Shown piece after piece: positions 8,815-18,063 of a stretch of DNA of 64,000 nt. Within the stretch, counting starts at the first letter, position 1, and the number at the start of each line of letters is the position of its first letter. The translations under genes and the position numbers were made by a program. Below the pieces are notes generated by a model that was not told where the DNA came from, did not search any database, and saw nothing but the letters and a program-made list of their open reading frames with translations. Origin of the DNA: UBA3069 sp050633465 (GTDB lineage: Bacteria > Pseudomonadota > Alphaproteobacteria > Rhodobacterales > Rhodobacteraceae); assembly GCA_050633465.1 (NCBI GenBank), contig JBOEGO010000002.1:434001-498000 (forward strand), given 5' to 3'.

Positions 8815-9474
8815 TCACTCTTTGGGCAGGGGACGCGGCACGCCAATGGTGCGCAGTTTGGTCGGGCGGCTCACAGCAGGTTGCGTGCTGACCGCATCCA
8901 CATAGGCAACAATTTCTTCGATGGTGGTGGTGCCGTCCTTGTTTGTGTCCATTTCCAGCAGGGATTCATAGCGCGACCCGGCGCCCAGCATGGGTCGGCG
9001 GCGCGATTTTTCGGCATAGGCATACAGCTCCAACAGGTCGATAAACCCGTCGGAATTGGTATCAGACCCGATGCGCATCATGCGGATCTGACCCTTTTGC
9101 CTGTGTTGCGATGCATTTTGTTCAGCCTTTGCCAATTCATCTTCGGACAAGAGGCCATCGGAATTCAGATCATAAACCAGATAGAGACCGACATCGCGCC
9201 CGCGCCTTTGGGCCTGCCCGCGCAGCACCGCCTCGTCAATCATCTCTGGGGTGACGGCCCCGTCCGGCGACACGGAAAAGGCCAGATTGATCATTTGTAA
9301 TTTGACCCGATCGGGAGCCAGCCTCATCTCCTTTTGGTCGCGTTCCATTTGGGTGCTGGGCAGGAACGTGTTGCTTTCGGCAAGTGCCATATCAGGCGCG
9401 AAGACCGAAACACCCGCCAAGACGAACATCAAACTGGCCTTGGCCAAACGAAAACCATGATGAAACCGGCGCAT
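8815..9474 (-). CDS. exported EF-hand calcium-binding protein
   Basis: 219 residues. A Sec signal peptide spans about residues 1-32 (MRRFHHGFRLAKASLMFVLAG..., AMALA-like cleavage after 'DMALA'). Three canonical EF-hand loops follow: DLNSDGLLSEDE, DTNSDGFIDLLE and DTNKDGTTTIEE. Known: such calmodulin-like proteins of proteobacteria bind Ca2+ in the periplasm, usually with unknown partners. Start chosen at 9474 because GCAGGAG lies 7-8 bases upstream and it opens directly on the signal peptide; a longer frame to 9582 has no support. Stands alone, downstream of nothing in its operon. Confidence 0.85.
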   Translation of the reverse strand: MRRFHHGFRLAKASLMFVLAGVSVFAPDMALAESNTFLPSTQMERDQKEMRLAPDRVKLQMINLAFSVSPDGAVTPEMIDEAVLRGQAQRRGRDVGLYLVYDLNSDGLLSEDELAKAEQNASQHRQKGQIRMMRIGSDTNSDGFIDLLELYAYAEKSRRRPMLGAGSRYESLLEMDTNKDGTTTIEEIVAYVDAVSTQPAVSRPTKLRTIGVPRPLPKE

Positions 9475-9807
9475 GGATACTCCTGCATGTGGGGCCACTT
9501 TTCCTGTGTGGACAAGCCTAACGGGTGCAGCATAGCGGCACAACCACCTCAGCCGACTGCACGCCAAGGCCCGCGACTGCACCCGCGAAGAAAGTCAATC
9601 AAGTTGCGAAACACCACCATGCAACAGCCGGTTTAATGGCTGGCGAATATCAGCATGGTTCATTTGAAATTTAGCTAAGTTACCGAAATTGATCCATTCA
9701 CAGCGGGCCGTGGCCCAAATGGCCGCAATAGGTCGTTTTCATTGGTGTTGCACGTGCCAGCCACAGGCAGGATCATTTGAAATACAATCAATTGCGGAAT
9801 GCGCGCC
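9475..9807. other. divergent promoter region, no gene seen
   Basis: 333 bases between the divergent EF-hand gene and sdaA. No reading frame with family features, no strong hairpin, and no repeated motif found. Presumably holds both promoters. Confidence 0.45.
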
Positions 9808-11181
9808 ATGTTCCTGTCGGTGTTTGAAATGTTCAAAGTGGGGGTTGGCCCCTCTTCCTCGCATACTATGGGGCCGATGCTGGCCGCCGCGCGGTTTCTG
9901 GATGCCATGCGGGCCGCACCGTTTGGCGTGCAGGGATTGCGTGCCTCGCTGCACGGTTCGCTGGCATTCACCGGCCTGGGCCATGCCACCGACCGTGCCG
10001 TGATGCTGGGGCTGGCGGGTTTCACCCCCGACACCTATGATGCCGAACAGGCCGAAGCCCTATTGGCCGATCTGCATCAAACCCGCACCGTGACACCCCC
10101 CGGCCTGGGGCCGCTGCGCTTTGATCCGGTGTCGGATCTGTTGTTTGATTACGACAATGCCCTGCCCGGCCATGCCAATGGCATGATCCTGTCTGCCACT
10201 GATGCGCAGGGCGATGTGATCCTGTCGGAAACCTATTATTCCATTGGCGGCGGCTTTGTTCTGACCGAATCCGAACTGGCGGCGGGTGGTGATGTGGACC
10301 AAGGACCGCCCGTGCCATACCCGTTCAAATCCGGCGTTGAAATGCTGGAAATGGCGCAGGCATCCGGCAAATCCGTCGCCCAGATGAAACGCGCCAACGA
10401 ACTGTCACGGCGCGGTATGAACGGGTTGGACGACGGGCTGGCCCGCATCTGGCAGGTGATGGCCGATTGCATCGCGCGCGGTCTGGCGACCGACGGCACC
10501 CTGCCCGGCGGATTGAATGTGAAACGGCGCGCCCATGCGATCCATCAATCGCTTAGGGCCGAACAGGGGCTGAACCTGTCACCGCCCCACACCATCAACG
10601 ACTGGATGAGCTGCTACGCCATGGCCGTAAACGAGGAAAACGCCGCTGGCGGTCAGGTCGTCACGGCCCCCACCAACGGTGCGGCAGGGGTGGTGCCGGC
10701 GGTGATCCAATACTGGTTGCACCATGTGCCGGGGGCCAGTGCTGCGGGCATCCCCGATTTTCTGTTAACTGCCGCCGCCATTGGCGGGTTGGTGAAATTC
10801 AACGCCTCGATTTCAGGCGCCGAGGCCGGCTGTCAGGCAGAGGTCGGAACCGCCGCCGCCATGGCCGCCGCTGGCCTGTGCGCCGTGATGGGGGGCACAG
10901 TGAAACAGGTGGAAAACGCTGCCGAAATCGCGCTGGAACACCATCTGGGCATGACCTGCGATCCGGTGCGCGGTTTGGTGCAGGTGCCCTGTATCGAACG
11001 CAACGGGTTGGGCGCGATCAAGGCAGTGTCGGCGGCATCCCTATCCCTGCGCGGCGATGGCACACATCTGGTGCCGCTGGACGCCTGCATCGAAACCATG
11101 CGCCAGACCGGTGCGGATATGAGCGAGAAATACAAGGAAACTTCGCTGGGTGGATTGGCGGTCAATATCCCCAATTGCTAA
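9808..11181 (+). CDS. sdaA: L-serine ammonia-lyase
   Basis: 457 residues. Seen: 'GVGPSSSHTMGPM' at the N-terminus (beta domain) and, in the C-terminal alpha domain, the cysteines of the iron-sulfur cluster in 'GAEAGCQAEVGTA' and 'GMTCDPVRGLVQVPCIERN'. Known: [4Fe-4S] enzyme that deaminates L-serine to pyruvate and ammonia. The single-chain alpha/beta fusion and length are normal for proteobacterial SdaA. Start at 9808 (MFLSVFEMFK) matches the family N-terminus; an ATG three codons earlier at 9799 is equally possible, both lacking a strong ribosome site. Monocistronic. Confidence 0.95.
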   Translation: MFLSVFEMFKVGVGPSSSHTMGPMLAAARFLDAMRAAPFGVQGLRASLHGSLAFTGLGHATDRAVMLGLAGFTPDTYDAEQAEALLADLHQTRTVTPPGLGPLRFDPVSDLLFDYDNALPGHANGMILSATDAQGDVILSETYYSIGGGFVLTESELAAGGDVDQGPPVPYPFKSGVEMLEMAQASGKSVAQMKRANELSRRGMNGLDDGLARIWQVMADCIARGLATDGTLPGGLNVKRRAHAIHQSLRAEQGLNLSPPHTINDWMSCYAMAVNEENAAGGQVVTAPTNGAAGVVPAVIQYWLHHVPGASAAGIPDFLLTAAAIGGLVKFNASISGAEAGCQAEVGTAAAMAAAGLCAVMGGTVKQVENAAEIALEHHLGMTCDPVRGLVQVPCIERNGLGAIKAVSAASLSLRGDGTHLVPLDACIETMRQTGADMSEKYKETSLGGLAVNIPNC

Positions 11182-11457
11182 GACGAATCATCTGGAAACA
11201 GTGCAAACAGATGCATCCGTGCCTTGGCGACTGGTGCGCTGGCGATCTAGATAAAATGCGGCGTAGATTTTAGCCCATATTACCTGACCCCAAAAGGCAT
11301 CAACCATGACGCCATTGTGCATCACCACTTGGCGCAGCTTAACAGCCCCCCGCGACCTTTACGACCAAATCGGATCAATGTCCCTTTGCCGGATTGCGCA
11401 ACACGCTCAGGTTGATAGCGTGCAACGATAAACACGCAAAGCGACGATGGATTATCT

Positions 11458-12483
11458 ATGACACAGGACAAACCGCTACTTGGCATCACCCTTATGCTTG
11501 GCTTTTGCGCCATCGCGCCACTGGGCGATGCGGTGGCGAAAATATTGGGTCAGGCCGTGCCGCTGGGGATTGTGTTGCTGATGCGGTTCGGGGTTCAGGC
11601 GCTGTTACTGGCCCCGATACTGGCGTTTGGCGGCCGTCCGTGGCGCATGTCGGGCCGCGTGTTACGCCTGACATGGCTGCGCACCGTGATGCATATCATT
11701 GGCATCGGCATGATGTTCACTGCACTGCAATATCTGGAACTGGCCGATGCAGTGGCCATCGCATTTGTCATGCCGTTCATCATGATGTTCCTTGGCCGCT
11801 TTGTTCTGGACGAGGAAGTCGGCGCACGCCGCCTGATCGCTGCAACCGTAGGTTTTGCCGGAACCCTGCTGGTGGTGCAACCCTCCTTTGCCGAGGTCGG
11901 CTGGCCCGCGCTGCTGCCCGTGGGGGTGGCGCTGAACTTTGCCCTGTTCATGCTGGTGACCCGCCAAATCGCCAAGGACACCGACCCGATCGGATTACAA
12001 ACCGTCAGCGGTGCCATGGCCGTGGCCATTCTGGCACCAGTGATATTACTGTATAACACCGGAATGCTGGACAATATCGTGCTGCTGCCGCCCCTGCCGG
12101 CGCTGGATGCGCTGACGCTTGAATGGCCCACCCCGCAGGATTGGGTGCTGCTGTTCACCATCGGCACCCTGGGCACGCTGGCGCATCTGCTAATGACCTG
12201 GTCGCTGAAATATGCGCCCTCGGCCACCTTGGCCCCGATGCAATATCTGGAAATCCCCTTCGCCACCGGGCTGGGTTGGGTGATTTTTTCCGACCTCCCC
12301 AACCCGCTGGCCACGCTTGGCATTGCTATTACTGTGGCGGCGGGCCTGTATATCGTGGCGCGTGAACATGCCTGCGCACGCAGGGCTAGCAATCAAATCG
12401 GTGCGACACCAATCAAACCGGCCAAACCGGCGCATCCCGCAACGCATCAACCACAGATGGCAGCACCTTCTCCGGCAGAATGA
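11458..12483 (+). CDS. DMT-superfamily (EamA) membrane transporter
   Basis: 341 residues with about ten hydrophobic segments in two homologous halves: residues ~5-150 and ~160-300 (EamA repeats), the first with 'RFGVQALLLAPIL', the second with 'LGTLAHLLMTWSLKYAPSATLAP' just before the last pair of helices. Known: drug/metabolite exporters of this type move amino acids or other small metabolites; substrate cannot be predicted. The 3' end overlaps the convergent thiN gene by 71 bases, so the last ~20 residues (polar, Ala/Pro-rich) are coded antisense to it. Start ATG at 11458 has GGA 7 bases upstream. Confidence 0.88.
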   Translation: MTQDKPLLGITLMLGFCAIAPLGDAVAKILGQAVPLGIVLLMRFGVQALLLAPILAFGGRPWRMSGRVLRLTWLRTVMHIIGIGMMFTALQYLELADAVAIAFVMPFIMMFLGRFVLDEEVGARRLIAATVGFAGTLLVVQPSFAEVGWPALLPVGVALNFALFMLVTRQIAKDTDPIGLQTVSGAMAVAILAPVILLYNTGMLDNIVLLPPLPALDALTLEWPTPQDWVLLFTIGTLGTLAHLLMTWSLKYAPSATLAPMQYLEIPFATGLGWVIFSDLPNPLATLGIAITVAAGLYIVAREHACARRASNQIGATPIKPAKPAHPATHQPQMAAPSPAE

Positions 12484-13081
12484 CCAGCATATTGGGCGCG
12501 CTGACCGACAGGTCCACCGCACCCAATGCGCGGTTTGATGTGCCAACCCGCCCGTCCGGTGCGAATGTCAGCCCCTGAACCGGCCATTGCAGGCCCTGCG
12601 ATTCCCCTGTGACCGTGCCCATCGGGAACAGCGAAAACACACAGCCCGCTGGCAGGTCAATCCGCAGCTGCGGCGGAGCCAGAAACGTCACATCGCCGTC
12701 GCCCAGCAACACGCAACGCTGATACGGGTGACGCACCAAACTGTTGCAAGCCGCCAGATGATGATCGACCCGCGCCCCCAAAAACCCGACGCCCAGGATC
12801 AGCGGCGCCGCAATACTGCGCAGGCATTTGTCAAAATCCGTGCTGTCCTGTTCATCAATCCGGAAAATCCGGTTCGGGCCTAAGGCCGCACGATCTGCGC
12901 CGGAAATGCTGTCCATATCCCCGATCACCGCACGCGGCATCACCCCATGCGACAGCGCCACAGCCGCACCACCATCTGCGGCCACCACATCAGGGGCAAA
13001 GGCCCGCGCCCTGCGCAACATGGAATCACTGCTGGCCCCGCCACCGATCAATGTGATTGGGTCATTTGTGGAAACAATCAC
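12413..13081 (-). CDS. thiN: thiamine diphosphokinase
   Basis: 222 residues from the chosen start. Seen: 'VVAADGGAA', 'VIGDMDSIS', 'DSTDFDKCL', 'GARVDHHLA' and a C-terminal 'VGTSNRALG', the motif order of the thiamine pyrophosphokinase family. Known: transfers pyrophosphate from ATP to thiamine, giving the cofactor directly. Start GTG at 13081 is preferred because GGGAT precedes it and the protein then opens MIVSTNDPITLIGGG as relatives do; a GTG at 13135 would add 18 residues with no ribosome site. Convergent with, and overlapping by 71 bases, the DMT transporter. No TPP riboswitch is apparent. Confidence 0.9.
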   Translation of the reverse strand: MIVSTNDPITLIGGGASSDSMLRRARAFAPDVVAADGGAAVALSHGVMPRAVIGDMDSISGADRAALGPNRIFRIDEQDSTDFDKCLRSIAAPLILGVGFLGARVDHHLAACNSLVRHPYQRCVLLGDGDVTFLAPPQLRIDLPAGCVFSLFPMGTVTGESQGLQWPVQGLTFAPDGRVGTSNRALGAVDLSVSAPNMLVILPEKVLPSVVDALRDAPVWPV

Positions 13082-13229
13082 GCCATTTATCCCGATATTG
13101 ATGCAAATTTTAGAAACAGGACACAAAGTAGCCACGAAATGATACCGTAAAAATCGAAGAATCGTTCACGTTTCGACGCCAATCATTTGGTAAACACTGT
13201 TGTCAGAGGCAAAAGAAAGTGAGTTCCCG

Positions 13230-15659
13230 ATGGTGAACACGAGCAAGATTCTGACGGTCTCCTACGGGACCTTCTCATGTACGCTCGAAGGATTCGATGA
13301 TTCCTTCGACACGATGAAGGCGATCGCGGAATATTTCCGTGATCTGGCTTCGGATGACCGATATTTCGGTGCGACCCCGCCCACGCCAGACGCAGAAATG
13401 CTGGCACGGATCGCTGAAAAAGAAATCGAACGCCGGGTCGAGGCGCGTCAGGATCAGGGCGGCATCGTGCTGCGCGCATCCCGGGCCGCGGCCGCGGCAG
13501 CGCCTGCTTTGGCCCAGCCCGAAACACCGCAACAAGAATCCGGGCAACAGGAAAACGTGCAAGCACAAGAGCAGCCCCTTGCACAAGAGGTTTCCCTGAC
13601 CGAAGAGATGAGCGAAACCCAAGAGGTTCCTTCACGCGATGAGGCAGAGGTGATCAGCGCCACGGATGCCGATGATCTGGCAGACCGCCTGACCGCCGCC
13701 GCGCAAGCAGAAGCCGAGGATGAGGACGCGGGCGAAGCCAACATTTCAGTTGAGCCTGAAGTTGAGCCTGAAGTTGAGGCTGAGGCTGAGGAAATCGCCG
13801 CCGCCGCCCCCGAGGAAGCCCCCCTTGCAGAGGCCCCTGAACAGGCCCCCGCACCGATCGCACAGCGCCGCCACAATCTGGCCAAACCAATGCAGGCAAC
13901 CGTCGCCGCGAATGTGACTCCGGTTCCGCATCCCGATGCCGATAGCGTTGCCGCCAAACTGGCGCGCATCCGGTCCGTCGTGTCCCGCGACACCGCCGAA
14001 ACCGACACGCCCGACCCGATCTATACCGAAGACGAACATGCCGAAGCGTTTCTGGACGAAAGCGCCGATAACGAGGCATTGGACAACCGTCTGGATCAGG
14101 ACGCCGCACAGGACGGAATGCGCGCCGCCGTGCAATCTCTGGACGACGAATGGGAGGTCGCGGCCAAACCCGAACCCGAAACCGATGCCATCACGGATGA
14201 TTTCGACGAAGAAGACGATATCGACGCCGAAACATTGGAAGCAGAGGTCGCAGCATTCGAAGACGCCGAGGCCGCCGAAACCGAAAGCTTTGATGCGGCG
14301 GACTTCGACCCTGAAACCTTTGCGATGGAACTGGACGACACCGTAGAAGACGCGGCAGAGGAAGACACATCCACCCCCGTTGCCAATACTCCCGCACAAG
14401 AAGATGACGCAGACGAACTGGACGCCATCCTTGACCGGTTGATCCATCGCAGCCCGACGAAACCCGTCGAAATGGATGCAGATCAGGACATGCAGGAAGA
14501 GGAAGCCGATGAAATCCTGCCAGAGCAGGATGACGTCGCGGCGCAGGATATGCCCCTTGCCGGACCGACCCCGGAACCAACCCCGGAACAGCCCGCAATT
14601 CGCGCCCGTGTCATGAAAATGAAACGTGCCGATTTTGAAGCGGCCATTGAAAAGGGCCTGCTGGAAGAGGACGAGGACGCATACGAAGATCAGGACTATG
14701 CCGGCAGTGACGATCTGGCAGAGGAGGACAACACACCGTTGTCCGCCGAGGCAGAAGCCGAACTGGCGCGCGAACTGGCCGAAGTCGAAGCCGAACTGGG
14801 CGATCTGGATGATGACGAAGACGATTTCGACGATGCCGACGAAATGGAGCTGGATTCCGGCGACAAAGATGAGGACGACGATTTTGACGAGGTCGCCTCG
14901 ATCTTTGCCGAGGACGACAGCGACGAGGACGAAGATGAACAGCGCCCTGCCCTGCGCAACCGCCTGCGCGAACCGGGCGACGAGGGCGACATGACCCGCC
15001 TGATGGCCAAGGCCAGCAGCGAAATGAACGAACCCGAAGGCAGCAACCGCCGCGCATCCATCGCGCATCTGCGCGCCGCCGTCGCCGCCACCAATGCGGA
15101 AAAGGACGCAGGCACCCTGCGCCGCAGCGAAGATCAGGTAAAGGCCTATCAGGACGATCTGGCATCGGTGGTGCGCCCGCGCCGTTTGACCGCAGGTGAC
15201 GGTGCATCCTCGCGCCGCCCCGTGGCTGAACAGCGCCCCGCGCCGCTGAAACTGGTGGCCGAACAGCGCGTCGACGACGTGCCGGTCAAAACACCGGCCC
15301 AGCCCGTGCGCCCGCGTCGGGTGTCCATGGCCGCCGAACCTGTTGAAACCACGACCGCTCCGCAATCCGGCGCGCACAGCTTTGCCGAGTTTGCCGAGGA
15401 AATGGGCGCGGCCTCCCTCCCCGAACTGCTGGAAGCGGCGGCGTCCTATCTGTCATTCGTAGAGGGCCAGGAGCAATTCTCGCGCCCGCAACTGATGACC
15501 AAGGCGCGCCAGATCCAGGGCGAGGAATTTTCCCGCGAGGACGGGCTGCGTTCATTCGGGATGTTGCTGCGTCAGGGCAAAATCGAAAAACTGAAAGGCG
15601 GGCGTTTCACCGCGTCCGACAGCATCGGCTATCGCCCCGATGCCCGTCAGGCAGGGTAA
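13230..15659 (+). CDS. large acidic conserved protein of unknown function
   Basis: 809 residues. A conserved N-terminal segment (MVNTSKILTVSYGTFSCTLE... to ~residue 90, with 'FRDLASDDRYFGATPPTPD') and a conserved C-terminal ~90 residues ('SFAEFAEEMGAASLPELLEAAASYL...', a helical winged-helix-like segment) flank about 600 residues of low-complexity, Glu/Asp/Ala-rich, probably disordered chain, including short repeats (VEPEVEPEVE). Known: homologues in Rhodobacterales are often labelled 'chemotaxis protein CheA', but no histidine-kinase motif is visible, so I do not use that name. A TTG codon at 13200 is in frame; ATG 13230 matches the conserved N-terminus. Single gene followed by a strong terminator. 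Confidence 0.75.
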   Translation: MVNTSKILTVSYGTFSCTLEGFDDSFDTMKAIAEYFRDLASDDRYFGATPPTPDAEMLARIAEKEIERRVEARQDQGGIVLRASRAAAAAAPALAQPETPQQESGQQENVQAQEQPLAQEVSLTEEMSETQEVPSRDEAEVISATDADDLADRLTAAAQAEAEDEDAGEANISVEPEVEPEVEAEAEEIAAAAPEEAPLAEAPEQAPAPIAQRRHNLAKPMQATVAANVTPVPHPDADSVAAKLARIRSVVSRDTAETDTPDPIYTEDEHAEAFLDESADNEALDNRLDQDAAQDGMRAAVQSLDDEWEVAAKPEPETDAITDDFDEEDDIDAETLEAEVAAFEDAEAAETESFDAADFDPETFAMELDDTVEDAAEEDTSTPVANTPAQEDDADELDAILDRLIHRSPTKPVEMDADQDMQEEEADEILPEQDDVAAQDMPLAGPTPEPTPEQPAIRARVMKMKRADFEAAIEKGLLEEDEDAYEDQDYAGSDDLAEEDNTPLSAEAEAELARELAEVEAELGDLDDDEDDFDDADEMELDSGDKDEDDDFDEVASIFAEDDSDEDEDEQRPALRNRLREPGDEGDMTRLMAKASSEMNEPEGSNRRASIAHLRAAVAATNAEKDAGTLRRSEDQVKAYQDDLASVVRPRRLTAGDGASSRRPVAEQRPAPLKLVAEQRVDDVPVKTPAQPVRPRRVSMAAEPVETTTAPQSGAHSFAEFAEEMGAASLPELLEAAASYLSFVEGQEQFSRPQLMTKARQIQGEEFSREDGLRSFGMLLRQGKIEKLKGGRFTASDSIGYRPDARQAG

Positions 15660-15678
15660 GCACCCCCACAAAAATGCA

Positions 15679-15709
15679 AAAAGGGCGGCCCGTTTGGTGC
15701 CGCCCTTTT
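15679..15709. terminator. bidirectional intrinsic terminator
   Basis: AAAAGGGCGGC / GCCGCCCTTTT stem (11 bp, 9-base loop) placed between two convergent genes. A-tract on one side and T-tract on the other allow it to serve both. Confidence 0.9.
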
Positions 15710-15743
15710 CATTTGCGCAAAGCGCCTGCACGGCCCTTGCGCG

Positions 15744-15986
15744 TTATTCCTGATCTTGTGGCGCGTCAGGGTCTGCTTTGCCGACCCCTTTGAACACGAA
15801 TTTGAACGGCACGATCCACAGGAACCCCAGCACGACAAATACCACCAGTTCCAGCAACATCGGCGGATTTTCCAATGTGCGGCGCAACCAGTCCGTCAGC
15901 GTCACTGCCACCACGATATACAGTGGCAATCCGATCAACAGCACCACCAGCGACCACCGCCGCCGTGCTTTGTATGACAATGCCAT
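15744..15986 (-). CDS. DUF2842 family small membrane protein
   Basis: 80 residues with two membrane segments (about residues 11-29 and 43-62, 'SLVVLLIGLPLYIVVAV' and 'LLELVVFVVLGFLWIVP') joined by a short loop containing LTDWLRR and followed by a charged C-terminus. Known: this is the DUF2842 pattern, common next to purA in alphaproteobacteria; function unknown. Start at 15986 has GAAGGGAT well placed. Lies 27 bases beyond... directly downstream of purA on the same strand in the opposite order of coordinates (purA stop at 16014), so it is probably cotranscribed with purA. Confidence 0.85.
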   Translation of the reverse strand: MALSYKARRRWSLVVLLIGLPLYIVVAVTLTDWLRRTLENPPMLLELVVFVVLGFLWIVPFKFVFKGVGKADPDAPQDQE

Positions 15987-16013
15987 CAGCGCAATCCCTT
16001 CAATCTGCACCCA

Positions 16014-17309
16014 TCAATCCGCAAAGGGATCAGCGACAAGGATGGTATCCTCGCGCTCGGGCGAGGTGGACAGCATCGCCACCGGACAGCCGATCAATTC
16101 CTCGACGCGGCGCACATATTTCACCGCATTGGCAGGCAGATCGTTCCACGAACGCGCGCCTTCGGTCGATTCCGACCAGCCGGGCATTTCCTCGTATACG
16201 GGGGTGCAGCGCGCCTGTTGATCGGCGGCTGTGGGCAGGTAATCCAGCACCTCGCCGTCCAGATTGTAACCGGTGCAGATTTTCAGGGTTTCGAATCCGT
16301 CCAGCACATCCAGTTTGGTAAAGGAAATCCCCGTCACACCCGATGTGGCGCAGGTCTGGCGCACCAGCGCGGCATCAAACCAGCCACAGCGGCGTTTGCG
16401 CCCCGTCACGGTGCCAAATTCATGGCCCCGTTCGCCCAACCGCTGCCCGTCGGCATCGTCCAGTTCGGTCGGAAACGGGCCTTCGCCAACGCGGGTGGTA
16501 TAGGCTTTGACGATGCCCAGCACATAATTGATCGCATTCGGGCCAAGGCCGACACCCGTGGCGGCCTGACCGGCAATCACATTGGATGAGGTGACAAAGG
16601 GATAGGTGCCGAAATCAATGTCCAGTAAAGCGCCCTGCGCGCCCTCGAACAGGATGCGTTTGCCGGCTTTGCGCTTTTCGTTCAGGACTTTCCAGACGGG
16701 GGCGGCATAGGGCAGGATCTGCCCCGCGATCTCGCGCAGTTGCGCGATCAGCGCGTCGCGGTCGACCTCGGCGATGCCCAGACCACGGCGCAGCGGGTTG
16801 TGGTGTTGCAGGGCGCGATCCACGCGCGCCTCGAGTGTGGCAGCATCGGCCAGATCAGCCACGCGCACGGACCGGCGGCCCACTTTATCCTCATAGGCGG
16901 GGCCAATGCCGCGGCCTGTGGTGCCAATCTTGGTGCCCGAGCTTGCGGCCTCTTCGCGGGCGCGGTCCAGTTCGCCGTGAATCGGCAGGATCAGCGGCGT
17001 GTTTTCCGCAATCATCAGGGTTTCGGGGGTGATTTCGACACCCTGATCGCGGATCGACGCAATTTCCTTGATCAGATGCCAGGGGTCCAGCACCACACCA
17101 TTGCCAATGACCGACAGTTTGCCGCCGCGCACCACACCCGAGGGCAGCGCGTTCAGCTTGTACACCTTGCCGTCGATGACCAGCGTATGGCCCGCATTAT
17201 GGCCCCCTTGAAAACGTGCGATCACATCGGCACGTTCGCTGAGCCAATCAACGATCTTGCCTTTGCCTTCATCGCCCCACTGGGCGCCCACGACGACGAC
17301 GTTTGCCAT
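16014..17309 (-). CDS. purA: adenylosuccinate synthase
   Basis: 431 residues. Seen: 'GAQWGDEGKGKIVDWL' P-loop at the N-terminus, 'GGHNAGHTL' with the catalytic His, 'GTTGRGIGPAYEDK', 'EGAQGALLDIDFGTYPFVTSSN' pieces and 'TSPERE' near the end. Known: GTP-dependent first committed step from IMP to AMP. Length matches the family. Start at 17309 gives the conserved N-terminus MANVVVVGAQ with GAAAGG 7 bases upstream; the longer frame to 17489 has no family support. Followed closely by the DUF2842 gene. Confidence 0.97.
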   Translation of the reverse strand: MANVVVVGAQWGDEGKGKIVDWLSERADVIARFQGGHNAGHTLVIDGKVYKLNALPSGVVRGGKLSVIGNGVVLDPWHLIKEIASIRDQGVEITPETLMIAENTPLILPIHGELDRAREEAASSGTKIGTTGRGIGPAYEDKVGRRSVRVADLADAATLEARVDRALQHHNPLRRGLGIAEVDRDALIAQLREIAGQILPYAAPVWKVLNEKRKAGKRILFEGAQGALLDIDFGTYPFVTSSNVIAGQAATGVGLGPNAINYVLGIVKAYTTRVGEGPFPTELDDADGQRLGERGHEFGTVTGRKRRCGWFDAALVRQTCATSGVTGISFTKLDVLDGFETLKICTGYNLDGEVLDYLPTAADQQARCTPVYEEMPGWSESTEGARSWNDLPANAVKYVRRVEELIGCPVAMLSTSPEREDTILVADPFAD

Positions 17310-17510
17310 GTCAGACCTTTCCGGTTTCGGTTGTCTTTGTGAATATTCACATGCGGGGGTGCGTTGATTGCGGCCCCCAAACCCGCGCCCGTATATCCAT
17401 AGGTGGCCGCGTATGAAACCACTATTTCGCGTCCTGCTGGACAGCGCGCCAAGTTTGCGCAAGGTTTCAGGCAAACCAAGGGGCGGCACGCACAGATAAG
17501 GGCAAGGTAA

Positions 17511-17906
17511 ATGGGATTTCTGTTCAGGTGGTTGCCCGCAGCGGCGCTGTTGTCGGCCACATACAACCCGACGCAGTGGAATTATGCCCGCTGGGTGCAG
17601 GGCAACTGGGGCACAGAAATGCCGCTGGCGGTGTTGTTGGGGCTGTTGCTGATGGTGGGCTATATCATCTATTTGCGCGCAACGCTGCGATCCATCGGCG
17701 GGTTTGGCATGGCATTGGTGCTGGCACTGGTCGCTGCCATGCTGTGGGTGCTGTATGATTACGGCTGGATCAGTTTTACCAATCCGACGCTGAACACCTG
17801 GCTGGGCATATTGGCGCTGTCACTGGTCATGGCCGTGGGGCTGAGCTGGTCACTGGTGCGCCGCCGCCTGTCGGGTCAGGCCGATGTGGATGATGTGGAT
17901 GCCTGA
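17511..17906 (+). CDS. conserved membrane protein (DUF6524-like)
   Basis: 131 residues with four predicted membrane segments and the N-terminal signature MGFLFRWLPAAALLSATYNP followed by TQWNYARW, which I associate with the DUF6524 group of alphaproteobacterial membrane proteins. The C-terminal tail is acidic (DVDDVDA). Function unknown. Start ATG 17511 has AAGGGCAAGG upstream. Divergent from purA, upstream of secG by 157 bases. A hairpin straddles its stop codon. Confidence 0.75.
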   Translation: MGFLFRWLPAAALLSATYNPTQWNYARWVQGNWGTEMPLAVLLGLLLMVGYIIYLRATLRSIGGFGMALVLALVAAMLWVLYDYGWISFTNPTLNTWLGILALSLVMAVGLSWSLVRRRLSGQADVDDVDA

Positions 17907-17927
17907 CCCCTGCGCAGCGGGTCAGGC
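17901..17927 (+). terminator. hairpin over the stop of the DUF6524-like gene
   Basis: GCCTGACCC / GGGTCAGGC, a perfect 9-bp stem with a 9-base loop, including the stop codon, followed by ACATTTGTT. Probably an intrinsic terminator separating this gene from secG. Confidence 0.6.
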
Positions 17928-18063
17928 ACATTTGTTACGGGTATTTGAGGAACAAAGAGGGCGCTAAGGCGCAGGCAGAGCAGATCGCGTTGCGTGACGG
18001 GTTGCGCCTGTGGTGTGTTTTGCCTACATAGCGCGGCAGACCAGAGATACAGGCAGGCCACCC

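Noticed and set aside
13746..15377. Leftward 543-codon open frame
   Set aside because: Antisense to the acidic protein; its Phe/Val/Ile bias is the mirror of the Glu/Asp codons.
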